Origin: Povalibacter uvarum
GTDB lineage: Bacteria > Pseudomonadota > Gammaproteobacteria > Steroidobacterales > Steroidobacteraceae
Length of the DNA: 64,000 bases
Reading direction: 5' to 3'
NCBI RefSeq assembly: GCF_014202975.1
Contig: NZ_JACHHZ010000001.1
Span: 248,001-312,000 of the forward strand
Part shown: one piece after another, positions 18,700 to 27,071 of the stretch
Layout: every line of letters begins with the position of its first letter
Position numbering within the stretch: position 1 is the stretch's first letter
Notes under the pieces: generated by a model
Told to the model about the DNA's origin: nothing
Databases searched by the model: none
The model's input: the letters and a program-made list of their open reading frames with translations, nothing else
Translations under genes and position numbers: made by a program

Positions 18700-18828
18700 A
18701 GAAAGAAGAAGCGGTTAGCGGTTGGCGGTTAGCGGTTAGTCCAGAGCCGAAGCCCCTGCACGCCAACCGTTCTTCCGATTCTGAACCAACCGCTAACCGC
18801 TAACCGCTAACCGCTTCTCTCCTTCTTC
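18700..18828. repeat. Word-repeat hairpin (CGGTTAG type) between aceE and aceF
   Basis: The left arm at about 18708-18740 is made of GCGGTTAG words (AGCGGTTAGCGGTTGGCGG and onward). The right arm at 18786-18816 is CCAACCGCTAACCGCTAACC and onward. They are reverse complements over about 33 bases. The purine stretch GAAAGAAGAA before the left arm can extend pairing with TTCTCTCCTTCTTC after the right arm. The loop is about 45 bases. The structure ends one base before the aceF ATG, and no purine-rich ribosome binding site precedes that ATG. Confidence 0.85.
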
Positions 18829-18829
18829 T

Positions 18830-20491
18830 ATGCCTCAAATCACCGTTCCCGATCTCGGCGATTTTCACGATGTCGAAGTGATCGACGTCCTCGTGAAGCC
18901 GGGCGACAAGATCGACGTCGATACGCCGCTGCTCACGCTCGAGACCGAGAAGGCGACGATGGATGTGCCTTCATCCAGCGCCGGCACCGTGAAGTCGATC
19001 GCGGTGAAGAAGGGCGATCGCGTATCCAAAGGCAGTGTCGTGCTCGAGCTCGAGGCTGCGGCGGGTGACCAGCCTGCAGCCAAAGCGCCTGAACAGAAGC
19101 CTGCGAAAGCTGAGGCGGCTGCGGCGCCGGCATCTCCCGCACAGGCTGCTGCGCCGAGTGCAAAGGCTGCTCCCACTGCTCCGGCAGGTGGAGTGTCCGA
19201 AGTTGCGGTGCCTGATCTCGGCGACTTCCACGACGTCGAAGTCATCGACGTGCTCGTGAAGGCGGGCGACAAGATTTCCGTCGATACGCCGCTGCTCACG
19301 CTCGAGACCGAGAAGGCAACGATGGACGTGCCCTCGACGGGCGCGGGTGTCGTGAAGTCGGTCGCGTTGAAGAAGGGCGATCGCGTCTCCAAGGGCAGCG
19401 TGATTCTCACTGTCGAAGGCGGCGGCGCCGCTCCATCCGCTGCACCGGCAGCTGCGGCGCCTGCGAAAGCAGAGCCAGCAGCACCGAAGGCCCCCGCGCC
19501 AGCGGCAGCAGCTCCTGCGCCTCAAGCTCCCGCGCCTGTGTCGTCATCAGGATTGCCGCCGATCGACGAAGCAGGCTTCTCACGCGCACATGCAAGCCCG
19601 TCGGTTCGTCGATTCGCTCGCGAGCTCGGTGTCGATCTGACGCGCGTCAAAGGCAGCGGACTCAAAGGTCGCATCACGCCAGAGGACGTCAAAGGCTGGG
19701 TCAAGCAGACGCTCACATCGGGCGGCGCGGCAGCAGGCATCGGCGCGGGCCTGCCGAAGATTCCAGAAGTCGATTTCTCGAAGTTCGGTGCGGTCGAAGT
19801 CAAACCGCTCGGTCGCATTCAGAAGATTTCGGGTCCCCGTCTGCAGGCAAGCTGGCTCAACGTCCCGCACGTGTGGCAGATGGACGAAGCCGACATCACG
19901 GAACTGGAAGCCGAGCGCAATCGACTGAAGGACAAGGCTTCGAAGGAAGGCGTCAAGCTCACGCCGCTCGCGTTCATCCTGCGTGCCTGCGTCAAAGCGC
20001 TGCAGGAATTCCCGACCGTCAACAGCTCCCTCGACGGCGCCGGACAGAACCTGGTGATGAAGAAGTACATCCACCTTGGATTCGCGGCGGACACGCCGAA
20101 CGGGCTGGTCGTGCCGGTGATTCGCGATGCCAATCGCAAGGACGTCTACGAGATCGCGCGCGATCTCGCCACGCTCTCGGCCAAGGCCCGCGAAGGCAAG
20201 TTGAGCGCGACCGAAATGCAGGGCGCGAGCTTCACGGTGTCGAGCCTGGGCGGCATCGGAGGCACGTCGTTCACGCCGATCATCAACGCACCGGAAGTCG
20301 CAATCCTCGGCGTCGCGCGTTCGTCGATGAAGCCTGTCTACAAGGACGGTCAGTTCGTGCCGCGGCTGATCCTGCCGTTCACGTTCGCCTACGACCATCG
20401 CGTGATCGACGGCGCGGCAGGCGCGCGCTTTACGACGTTCCTCGGCAATGCCCTCGCGGATGCGAAGGGATTGCTCGAGGCGGTGCCGTAA
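18830..20491 (+). CDS. aceF: Dihydrolipoamide acetyltransferase E2 of pyruvate dehydrogenase
   Basis: A 553-residue core protein of the pyruvate dehydrogenase complex that transfers acetyl from lipoyl lysine to CoA. Two lipoyl domains (about 1-75 and 122-197) each carry the lipoylation motif ETEKATMDVP. They are joined by Ala/Pro-rich flexible linkers. A peripheral subunit-binding domain (about 255-290, ASPSVRRFARELGVDLTRVKGSG) docks E1/E3. The C-terminal catalytic domain (about 320-553) ends with FAYDHRVIDGAAGARF, which has the catalytic His and Asp. The start ATG 18830 lacks a Shine-Dalgarno sequence and directly abuts the base of the intergenic hairpin. It is the second gene of the PDH operon. 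Confidence 0.97.
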   Translation: MPQITVPDLGDFHDVEVIDVLVKPGDKIDVDTPLLTLETEKATMDVPSSSAGTVKSIAVKKGDRVSKGSVVLELEAAAGDQPAAKAPEQKPAKAEAAAAPASPAQAAAPSAKAAPTAPAGGVSEVAVPDLGDFHDVEVIDVLVKAGDKISVDTPLLTLETEKATMDVPSTGAGVVKSVALKKGDRVSKGSVILTVEGGGAAPSAAPAAAAPAKAEPAAPKAPAPAAAAPAPQAPAPVSSSGLPPIDEAGFSRAHASPSVRRFARELGVDLTRVKGSGLKGRITPEDVKGWVKQTLTSGGAAAGIGAGLPKIPEVDFSKFGAVEVKPLGRIQKISGPRLQASWLNVPHVWQMDEADITELEAERNRLKDKASKEGVKLTPLAFILRACVKALQEFPTVNSSLDGAGQNLVMKKYIHLGFAADTPNGLVVPVIRDANRKDVYEIARDLATLSAKAREGKLSATEMQGASFTVSSLGGIGGTSFTPIINAPEVAILGVARSSMKPVYKDGQFVPRLILPFTFAYDHRVIDGAAGARFTTFLGNALADAKGLLEAVP

Positions 20492-20493
20492 GA

Positions 20494-20532
20494 GAAGCCG
20501 CGAGCCGCTAGCTGCGAGCGAGTAGCCAGAGA
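20494..20532. repeat. Single GAGC-word repeat arm between aceF and lpdA
   Basis: GAAGCCGCGAGCCGCTAGCT followed by GCGAGCGAGTAGCCAGAGAAG lies in the 56-base aceF-lpdA spacer. It is made of the same GAGC/TAGC words seen in the inverted repeats at 45903-45983 and 47381-47604. It has no obvious second arm here. The purine-rich end (AGAGAAGAGAC) may also provide a weak ribosome binding site for lpdA. Confidence 0.5.
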
Positions 20533-20547
20533 AGAGACACGAAGACG

Positions 20548-22383
20548 ATGGCAACTGATGTACTGATTCCTGACCTCGGTGACTTCAAAGAGGTCGAAGT
20601 CATCGACGTGCTGGTGAAGCCGGGCGACAAGATCGACCTGGAAACGCCGTTGCTGACGCTCGAGACCGAGAAGGCGACGATGGATGTGCCGTCGTCCGCG
20701 GCCGGTGTCGTCAAATCGGTTGCCGTAAAGAAAGGCGATCGTGTTTCCAAGGGCAGCGTCGTGGTCACGGTGGAGGCGGGCGCCGAGGCGCCGAAGGCCG
20801 CACCGAAGGACGACAAGACGTTCACCGAAACGCTCGTGCGCGGTATCGAGCCTGTGCCACCACCTCCGTCGGGTGCAACGGCAGCCAAGCCTGCGCCGGC
20901 AGCGGCTCCGGCGAAATCCACGGGTGAGCAGAAGAGCTATGACTTCGATGTCGTCGTGCTCGGTGCCGGTCCGGGCGGCTACACCGCAGCGTTCCGTGCT
21001 GCCGATCTCGGCATGAAGGTCGCGCTGGTCGAACGCTGGCCGACGCTCGGCGGCGTCTGCCTCAACGTCGGTTGTATTCCCTCGAAGGCATTGCTGCACG
21101 CCGCGAAGGTCATCGAAGACGCGGAAGAGATGCACGTCGCGGGCATCAGCTTCGGCAAGCCGCAGATCGACCGCACGAAGCTCCTCGACTGGAAGAGCAA
21201 GGTCGTCGGTCGTCTGACTGGTGGTCTGGCGATGATGTCGAAGCAGCGCAAGGTCGAGATCATTCGCGGCACGGGTGTGTTCACGTCGCCGCATGAGATC
21301 GAAGTCAGCGATACCGCCACGGCGGTCGGACAGCAATCGGCGCCGAAGTCCGGCGGACGCAAAGTCTCCTTCGCGAATTGCGTCATCGCAGCCGGCTCTG
21401 AATCGATCCGCCTGCCGGGATTGCCGGACGACCCGCGCATCATCGATTCCACCGGCGCACTCGAACTCGATCTGCCAAAGCGCCTGCTCGTCGTCGGCGG
21501 CGGCATCATCGGCCTCGAGATGGCGACGGTTTACGCTGCCCTGGGAACGAAGGTGAGCGTCGTCGAGCTGACCGACGGTCTGATTCCCGGATGCGATCGC
21601 GACCTGGTGCGCCCGCTCGAGAAGCGCATCGCGAAGCGCTACGAGCAGATTCTCGTGAAGACGAAGTGCGCGAAGGTCGAGGCGCTGAAGGAAGGTCTCA
21701 AGGTCACTTTCGAAGGCGAGAAGGCGCCCGAGCCGCAGGTCTACGACAAGGTTCTGGTTGCCGTGGGCCGCAGCCCGAACGGCAAGCGCATCAACGCCGA
21801 AGCAGCAGGCGTCACGGTGAACGAACGAGGCTTCATTCCCGTCGACAAGCAGATGCGCACCAACGTGCCGCACATCTTCGCGATCGGCGACATCGTCGGC
21901 CAGCCGATGCTGGCACACAAAGCGTCGCATGAAGGCAAGGTCGCAGCCGAAGTGGCTTACGGCGAGAAGAGCTTCTTCGATGCACGCGTGATTCCGTCCG
22001 TCGCCTACACGGATCCCGAGATCGCGTGGGTGGGTCTCACCGAGACGGACGCCAAGGCGAAGGGCATCGACTACGAGAAGGCGAGCTTCCCGTGGGCGGC
22101 GAACGCACGTTCGCTCACGCTGGGCCGCGACGAAGGCCTCACCAAGCTTCTCTTCGACAAGCAGACGCATCGCGTCCTGGGCGCCGGCCTCGTCGGGCCC
22201 AATGCAGGCGATCTGATCGCGGAAGTCGCGTTGGCCATCGAGATGGGCTGCGACGCCGCGGATATCGGATTGACCGTGCATCCGCATCCGACGCTGTCGG
22301 AGACGGTCGGAATGGCGGCGGAAGCGTTCGAAGGGACGCTGACGGACCTGTATATCCCGAAGAAGAAGCCGGCTAGCCATTAG
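20548..22383 (+). CDS. lpdA: Dihydrolipoamide dehydrogenase E3 with N-terminal lipoyl domain
   Basis: A 611-residue fusion of a lipoyl domain (residues 1-80, motif ETEKATMDVP with Lys near 41) and a full FAD disulfide oxidoreductase. A linker of about 45 residues separates them. E3 motifs are VVLGAGPGGYTAAFRAADLG (FAD), GGVCLNVGCIPSKALLH with the redox cysteines near 171 and 176, the NAD-binding VVGGGIIGLEMATVYAALG, IFAIGDIVGQPMLAHKA, and the C-terminal HPHPTLSET with the catalytic His. It reoxidises dihydrolipoyl groups with NAD+. Lipoyl-fused E3 proteins are known from Neisseria and several Beta- and Gammaproteobacteria. It is the last gene of the aceE-aceF-lpdA operon. Confidence 0.97.
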   Translation: MATDVLIPDLGDFKEVEVIDVLVKPGDKIDLETPLLTLETEKATMDVPSSAAGVVKSVAVKKGDRVSKGSVVVTVEAGAEAPKAAPKDDKTFTETLVRGIEPVPPPPSGATAAKPAPAAAPAKSTGEQKSYDFDVVVLGAGPGGYTAAFRAADLGMKVALVERWPTLGGVCLNVGCIPSKALLHAAKVIEDAEEMHVAGISFGKPQIDRTKLLDWKSKVVGRLTGGLAMMSKQRKVEIIRGTGVFTSPHEIEVSDTATAVGQQSAPKSGGRKVSFANCVIAAGSESIRLPGLPDDPRIIDSTGALELDLPKRLLVVGGGIIGLEMATVYAALGTKVSVVELTDGLIPGCDRDLVRPLEKRIAKRYEQILVKTKCAKVEALKEGLKVTFEGEKAPEPQVYDKVLVAVGRSPNGKRINAEAAGVTVNERGFIPVDKQMRTNVPHIFAIGDIVGQPMLAHKASHEGKVAAEVAYGEKSFFDARVIPSVAYTDPEIAWVGLTETDAKAKGIDYEKASFPWAANARSLTLGRDEGLTKLLFDKQTHRVLGAGLVGPNAGDLIAEVALAIEMGCDAADIGLTVHPHPTLSETVGMAAEAFEGTLTDLYIPKKKPASH

Positions 22384-22404
22384 CCGGCTAGCCAGCTAGT
22401 CACT

Positions 22405-22474
22405 TCGTCATTCCCGCGAAAGCGGGAATCCATGCCTTTCTCCAGATGGACTCCCGCTTGCGCGGGAGTGACGG
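22405..22474. repeat. Palindromic ATTCCCGCGAAAGCGGGAAT-type intergenic repeat
   Basis: The first half is a perfect 20-base palindrome, ATTCCCGCGAAAGCGGGAAT (22410-22429). It is followed by a second, related hairpin ACTCCCGCTTGCGCGGGAGT (about 22450-22469) in GTCATTCC ... AGTGACGG context. The element lies just 3' of lpdA and related copies occur at 30184-30243. It may serve as the operon's downstream stem-loop. Such GTCATTCCCGCG elements are dispersed in many proteobacterial genomes. Confidence 0.8.
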
Positions 22475-22486
22475 ATGCTTCGCCTA

Positions 22487-22558
22487 TGGGTCCGGCTTTA
22501 GCCGGACGTAATGCGAAGCATGCCTTCGGCATGACGTCCGACTAAAGTCGGACCCACA
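22487..22558. repeat. GTCCGGCTTTAGCCGGAC dispersed palindrome, copy 1
   Basis: The outer arms TGGGTCCGGC and GTCGGACCCACA enclose an inner palindrome TCCGGCTTTAGCCGGA, a small GCATGCCTTCGGCATG hairpin, and TCCGACTAAAGTCGGA. A second copy with the same outer arms but a different middle lies at 37978-38063. Both sit in gaps after the 3' end of a plus-strand gene. The surrounding 359-base gap (22384-22742) otherwise holds other repeats and the ribosome binding site for the next gene. Confidence 0.8.
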
Positions 22559-22590
22559 ACCAGCGCAAACAGCCGCCTCCGATCCCCGGT

Positions 22591-22690
22591 CTGGCCAGCA
22601 GCCAGTAGCCAGCAGCCCTCCCGCATCTCCGTAGCGCGCTCCGCAGCGCGGTCAGCTCTGGCTCTTTGGGGCCAGAGCCAACCCGAATCC
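22591..22690. repeat. GGCT-word repeat copy 2 and adjacent small hairpins
   Basis: 22591-22620 (CTGGCCAGCAGCCAGTAGCC, then AGCAGCCCT) is the reverse complement of the element at 14140-14175. Directly after it come a hairpin GCGCGCTCCGCAGCGCG-like at about 22634-22650 and another pairing GCTCTGGCTC with GGCCAGAGCC (about 22653-22681). No gene is visible. These fill the space before the YIP1-family gene, whose ribosome binding site GGGGAGG is at 22730-22736. Confidence 0.7.
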
Positions 22691-22742
22691 GCCGGCGTAA
22701 GATTCGCCGCGTCCGATACCAACCAAAACGGGGAGGCCCTGC

Positions 22743-23987
22743 GTGGACTTCAACAAGCTGATTGCGCGCGTCAAAGCCATTCTGCTGACGCCCAAGACCG
22801 AATGGCCGGTGATCGCGGGCGAACCCGCGACGACGGCGGATCTCTACAAGAACTACATCCTCCTGCTCGCTGCGATTCCGGCGATCGTCGGGTTCATCAA
22901 GATGAGTGTGATCGGAATCAGCATTCCGTTCGCGGGCACCATCCGGATCGGCTTCGGCGCGGGGCTCGTCAACATGCTCGTGACCTACGGCCTGTCGCTC
23001 GTGATGGTCTTCGTCATGGCGCTCATCATCGATGCGCTGGCGCCGTCGTTCGGCGGACAGAAGGACCAGACCCAGGCGCTCAAGACCGTTGCCTACGCCT
23101 ACACCGCAAGCTGGGTTGCGGGCTTCGCGCACTTCCTGCCGTGGATCGGCTGGCTGGTGATGCTGGCCGGCGGCATCTACGGCATCTATCTGCTCTATCT
23201 CGGTCTGCCCCACACGATGAAGTGCCCGCAGGAGAAAGCGCCGGGCTACACGGTGGTGGCCATCATCATCGCGATCGTTCTGGGCTTCGTCATCGGTATC
23301 GTGGCCGGCGCCGTGAGCGGTGTCAGTTCGGTGATGTCGGGCGCCACGTTCAGCTCCGGCGGCGACGACGTCCAGTTCGACAAGGACAGCTCGCTCGGCA
23401 AGCTCGAGCAGTGGAGCAAGGAAGTCGAGAAGGCCGGCAAGCAGATGGAGGCCGCGGAGAAGTCGGGCAATCAGCAGGCGCAGGCCGATGCCATGAAGGC
23501 CCTGATGGGTGCGGCGCTTGGCGGCGGTAACGTGGAATCCCTCGAGCCGGATCGTCTCAAGGCGTTCCTGCCCGAGTCGCTCGACGGCCGCACTCGCGGT
23601 GACGTTTCGGTCGAGCGCAACGCCGCGATGGGACTGCAGATCTCCGAAGCGCGCGCCTCCTACGCGAACGAAGCCGGTGAGACCCTGCGGCTCGAAATCA
23701 CGGACACGGGCTCCGCGAAGGGGCTGCTGGCTTTCGCGGGCTGGGCGGGCGTCGAAGGCGAAAAGCAGACCGGCAGCGGTTACGAGAAAACCTACCGTGA
23801 AGATGGACGCATCATTCACGAGGAATGGCACGGCGACAGCGGCGAGTACGCGACCGTTGTCGGCGATCGCTTCACGGTCAAGGTGAGCGGCAGCGCCGGC
23901 AGCATCGACGATCTGAAGGATGCCGTGTCGCAAGTCGACCTGGGCGGGCTCGAAGACCTGAAGGGCGAGGGCGTCAAGACGAACTGA
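22743..23987 (+). CDS. YIP1-family membrane protein with soluble C-terminal domain
   Basis: 414 residues starting at GTG 22743, supported by GGGGAGG 7 bases upstream. The N-terminal 210 residues form a YIP1-like membrane domain with five to six helices, including AAIPAIVGFIKMSVIG, LVMVFVMALIIDALAPSFGG, FLPWIGWLVMLAGGIYGIYLLYLGLP and VVAIIIAIVLGFVIGIVAGAV. A charged linker and a soluble domain of about 150 residues follow (LEPDRLKAFLPESLDGRTRGDVSVERNAAMG to VDLGGLEDLKG). A similar soluble region occurs in other uncharacterised bacterial YIP1 proteins. The role is unknown; membrane organisation or trafficking is only an analogy with eukaryotic Yip1. It appears monocistronic. Confidence 0.85.
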   Translation: MDFNKLIARVKAILLTPKTEWPVIAGEPATTADLYKNYILLLAAIPAIVGFIKMSVIGISIPFAGTIRIGFGAGLVNMLVTYGLSLVMVFVMALIIDALAPSFGGQKDQTQALKTVAYAYTASWVAGFAHFLPWIGWLVMLAGGIYGIYLLYLGLPHTMKCPQEKAPGYTVVAIIIAIVLGFVIGIVAGAVSGVSSVMSGATFSSGGDDVQFDKDSSLGKLEQWSKEVEKAGKQMEAAEKSGNQQAQADAMKALMGAALGGGNVESLEPDRLKAFLPESLDGRTRGDVSVERNAAMGLQISEARASYANEAGETLRLEITDTGSAKGLLAFAGWAGVEGEKQTGSGYEKTYREDGRIIHEEWHGDSGEYATVVGDRFTVKVSGSAGSIDDLKDAVSQVDLGGLEDLKGEGVKTN

Positions 23988-24089
23988 TTGAGCCCGCGCA
24001 CGGCGGGCAATCGTCGTGGGCAGTCATCGCGGGTGACGAGTGGCGGGCGTCGGGGCAGAATGACCCCGACCCGTTACGAGTGACCGACG

Positions 24090-25094
24090 ATGACTGCCAT
24101 TCCCTCCGCCATGCGTGTGATCGACGTGCCGAAGCCCGGCGGCCCGGACGCGCTCACGCTCGCCGAACGCCCGGTACCCGCCTTCGGCGATGATGATGTC
24201 CTGATCAGGGTTGCCGCGGCCGGCCTGAATCGGGCCGATGTCCTGCAGCGCCGCGGCGCCTATCCGTCTCCTCCGGGCGCGCCGCCCAATCCCGGCCTCG
24301 AAGCTGCGGGGACAGTCGCAGCGGCCGGGCGCAATGTTCGCGAATTCAAAGTCGGCGATCGTGTCTGCGCCTTGCTGCAGGGCGGCGGCTATTCCGAATA
24401 CGTCGCTGTCAATGTCGGGCAGGTGTTGCCCATTCCTGGGTCGCTCGACTTCATCGAAGCGGCGTCGCTGCCCGAAACCTACTTCACGGTGTGGAGCAAT
24501 CTCTACGAGTTCGGACGATTGCAGCGCGGCGAAACACTCCTCGTGCACGGCGGGTCCAGCGGCATCGGCATCTCAGCGATCCAGCTCGCGAAGGCGCTCG
24601 GCAGCACGGTGTTCACGACGGTCGGTACCGATGACAAGGCGAGCTTCTGCGAACAGCTCGGTGCGACTCGCGCCATCAATTACAAGACCCAGGACTTCGT
24701 TGCGGAGATTGCGGCGCTGACTGCGAACAAGGGCGTCAACGTCGTTCTCGACATGGTTGGCGGCAGCTACGTCGCGCGCAATCTGCAGGTGCTTGCGACC
24801 GAAGGACGCCTGGTCATGATTGCGACACAGGGCGGTGCGAAAGGGGAGATCGACGTCCTGCGGATCATGCAGCAACGTCTCGTCGTGACGGGCTCGACGC
24901 TGCGCACGCGTGCCGTCGAGTTCAAGCGCGAGATGAAGCAGAGACTCCTGCAGCACGTCTGGCCCCTGATCGCGGATGGCACGCTGCGTCCCGTCGTCGA
25001 CAAGGTGTTCGATCTCGCGGATGCGCCGGCGGCTCACGCCCACATGGAGAGCAGTACGCACAAAGGAAAGATCATTCTGAAGGTTGGCGGTTGA
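24090..25094 (+). CDS. NAD(P)H quinone oxidoreductase (zeta-crystallin/PIG3 type MDR)
   Basis: A 334-residue medium-chain dehydrogenase/reductase without zinc ligands. The N-terminal GroES-like domain contains AAAGLNRADVLQRRGAYPSPPGAPPNPGLEAAG. The Rossmann fold has the cofactor motif LLVHGGSSGIGISAIQLAKALG. The C-terminal HMESSTHKGKIILKV is typical of the PIG3/TP53I3-like subgroup. These enzymes reduce quinones or alpha,beta-unsaturated carbonyls one electron or hydride at a time with NADPH. It lies 17 bases upstream of the FAD-linked lactate dehydrogenase gene on the same strand, so co-expression is likely. Confidence 0.92.
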   Translation: MTAIPSAMRVIDVPKPGGPDALTLAERPVPAFGDDDVLIRVAAAGLNRADVLQRRGAYPSPPGAPPNPGLEAAGTVAAAGRNVREFKVGDRVCALLQGGGYSEYVAVNVGQVLPIPGSLDFIEAASLPETYFTVWSNLYEFGRLQRGETLLVHGGSSGIGISAIQLAKALGSTVFTTVGTDDKASFCEQLGATRAINYKTQDFVAEIAALTANKGVNVVLDMVGGSYVARNLQVLATEGRLVMIATQGGAKGEIDVLRIMQQRLVVTGSTLRTRAVEFKREMKQRLLQHVWPLIADGTLRPVVDKVFDLADAPAAHAHMESSTHKGKIILKVGG

Positions 25095-25111
25095 CGGTCG
25101 GAGAGAGCCTG

Positions 25112-26548
25112 ATGAGTGATCCCGCGGCCTCTGATGAATTTGTCTCCAGGTTCCTGAGCCCTTCGGGACGAGAGCGTGCGCAGCGTGTCGTACGCGAGCT
25201 GAGCGAATGGCTGGGTTCGCGCCTGAGCGTGAACGAAACCGTACGCGAGCAGCACGGGCATGGCGAAGCGTCCCTGCGCACGTACTCGCCTGATGCAGTC
25301 GTCTGGCCGGAGACGACCGAGGAAGTCAGCAGGATCGTGAAGACCTGTGCCGCGCACGAGGTGCCAGTGATTGCCTTTGGCGCCGGGACTTCGCTCGAAG
25401 GTCACGTCAGCGCGCCGTACGGCGGCATTTGCCTGGATCTTTCGCGGATGAACCAGGTGCTGCAGGTTCGCGAAGCGGACGCGGACTGCGTGGTTCAGCC
25501 TGGTGTTACGCGCGAACAACTGAACAACTATCTGCGCGATACAGGATTGTTTTTCCCGGTGGATCCGGGCGCGAACGCGAGCATTGGCGGCATGGCTTCG
25601 ACGCGCGCGTCGGGTACAACGACGATTCGTTACGGCGCGATGACCCGAAACGTGCTCGCCTTGCAGGTCGTGCTCGCCGACGGACGCGTCGTGCGAGTCG
25701 GAACGCGTGCGGCAAAATCATCAACCGGCTACGACCTCGTCCGGTTGTTCATCGGCGCGGAGGGAACGCTCGGGATCATCACCGAGATCACGCTGCGGCT
25801 CTACGGCATCCCGGAAACGATGTCCGCGGCAACGTGCGTGTTTCCCGATCTGCCAGGCGCCGTCGATACGGTCGTCGAGATCATTCAGTCAGGTGTGTCG
25901 GTGGCTCGCATGGAGTTCGTCGACGAGTATCAGTTACGCGCGAGCAACAAGTATTCGCAGCTGTCGATGCCGGAACAGCCGACGCTGTTCCTGGAATTCC
26001 ACGGCACCAGTGATGCGCTTGCGCCCCAGATCGAGCAGGCGGAAGCGATTGCACGCTCACACGGGGGTGCTGCCTTCCAGTGGGCGACCGAACAGAGCGA
26101 GCGTGCGCGCCTCTGGAAGGCCAGGCACTCGGCGTACTTCGCGGCGCGAGCGTTCCGACCCGGCGCGGACTGCCTGATCGCCGATGTATGCGTGCCGATC
26201 TCTCAGCTCGCGGAAGCGGTGGCCGCGGCACGGCGGGATGTGGACGCAGCAGGCTTGCTGGCCTTGATCGTGGGTCACGTCGGCGACGGCAACTTCCATG
26301 TCATGTTCCTCCTCGATCCGGCGGTCCCGGATGAACGGCGTCGTGCGGATGAGGTCTACGACGCGATGATCGATCGCGCATTGCATGTCGGGGGCACCTG
26401 CACGGGCGAACATGGTATCGGCATCGGCAAGCGCGCGAAGCTCGTTCAGGAATACGGTTCCGAGGTCATCGATCTCATGCGCTCGATCAAGACCGCGTGG
26501 GATCCCGCCGGCATCATGAATCCCGGAAAAATCTTCGTGCCGCGATGA
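25112..26548 (+). CDS. FAD-binding D-lactate dehydrogenase-like oxidase (GlcD/LDHD type)
   Basis: A 478-residue flavoprotein of the GlcD/Dld2 group. The FAD-binding PCMH domain (about 45-225) includes PVIAFGAGTSLEGH, VQPGVTREQLNNYL, FPVDPGANASIGGMASTRASG and FIGAEGTLGIITEITLRL. The FAD-linked oxidase C-terminal domain includes GHVGDGNFHVMFLLDP and TCTGEHGIGIGK, with the histidines used by this family. It likely oxidises D-lactate or another D-2-hydroxy acid and passes electrons to cytochrome c or quinone. ATG 25112 was chosen because GGAGAG lies 6-11 bases upstream; a TTG at 25091 is rejected. The stop overlaps the start of the next gene. Confidence 0.92.
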   Translation: MSDPAASDEFVSRFLSPSGRERAQRVVRELSEWLGSRLSVNETVREQHGHGEASLRTYSPDAVVWPETTEEVSRIVKTCAAHEVPVIAFGAGTSLEGHVSAPYGGICLDLSRMNQVLQVREADADCVVQPGVTREQLNNYLRDTGLFFPVDPGANASIGGMASTRASGTTTIRYGAMTRNVLALQVVLADGRVVRVGTRAAKSSTGYDLVRLFIGAEGTLGIITEITLRLYGIPETMSAATCVFPDLPGAVDTVVEIIQSGVSVARMEFVDEYQLRASNKYSQLSMPEQPTLFLEFHGTSDALAPQIEQAEAIARSHGGAAFQWATEQSERARLWKARHSAYFAARAFRPGADCLIADVCVPISQLAEAVAAARRDVDAAGLLALIVGHVGDGNFHVMFLLDPAVPDERRRADEVYDAMIDRALHVGGTCTGEHGIGIGKRAKLVQEYGSEVIDLMRSIKTAWDPAGIMNPGKIFVPR

Positions 26549-27060
26549 TGCAGCAGATCGAATTCGGGGCGCCGTGGGGGAAGGTGCTGAAGACGGCAAC
26601 GGTTCTGACCGTGGGACTGATCTTTGTCGTCACGGCGGGGATTCTCGTCTTCGGCGGCAGCGAACCGGTCGTGAAAATCGTTGCGGTCAGCGTGCCGGCG
26701 ATCATTCTGGTCGCAGCCTTGTTCTTTACCGTCCGCGGCTACGTCCTGACGCAGGACGCCATCTTCGTAAAACGTCTGGTCTGGCGGACGCGACTGACTC
26801 TCGACGGATTGCATTCGGTGACCGGCGATGCGCATGCGATGCAGGGAGCATTCCGGGTCTTCGGCAACGGCGGCCTGTTCTCGTTCAGCGGCGAGTTCTG
26901 GAACCGCAAGCTCGGTCGCTTTCGCGCGCTGGCAACCGATCCGTCGCGGGCGATCGTCCTGCGCTATCCGCAGCGCACGATCGTCATCACGCCGCACGAT
27001 CCGCAACAGTTCATCATGCGGGCGCGAACCCTGATCAAGACCCGGGATTTTCCCGTGTGA
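26545..27060 (+). CDS. Bacterial PH-domain-like membrane protein
   Basis: 171 residues. Two adjacent hydrophobic helices (about 14-36 and 42-62) form a hairpin. They are followed by a soluble domain starting FTVRGYVLTQDAIFVKRLVWRTRLTLDGL and ending TIVITPHDPQQFIMRARTLI. This is the pattern of bacterial pleckstrin-homology-like domains attached to a membrane hairpin. The ATG at 26545 overlaps the TGA of the lactate dehydrogenase gene, which implies translational coupling. It is followed after 11 bases by an ArsC-like gene. No function is known. Confidence 0.75.
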   Translation: MMQQIEFGAPWGKVLKTATVLTVGLIFVVTAGILVFGGSEPVVKIVAVSVPAIILVAALFFTVRGYVLTQDAIFVKRLVWRTRLTLDGLHSVTGDAHAMQGAFRVFGNGGLFSFSGEFWNRKLGRFRALATDPSRAIVLRYPQRTIVITPHDPQQFIMRARTLIKTRDFPV

Positions 27061-27071
27061 GGCGCAACGGC

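Noticed and set aside
20389-22380. A 663-codon antisense open frame over lpdA
   Set aside because: It has no motif, and lpdA on the plus strand is complete with lipoyl, FAD and NAD motifs.
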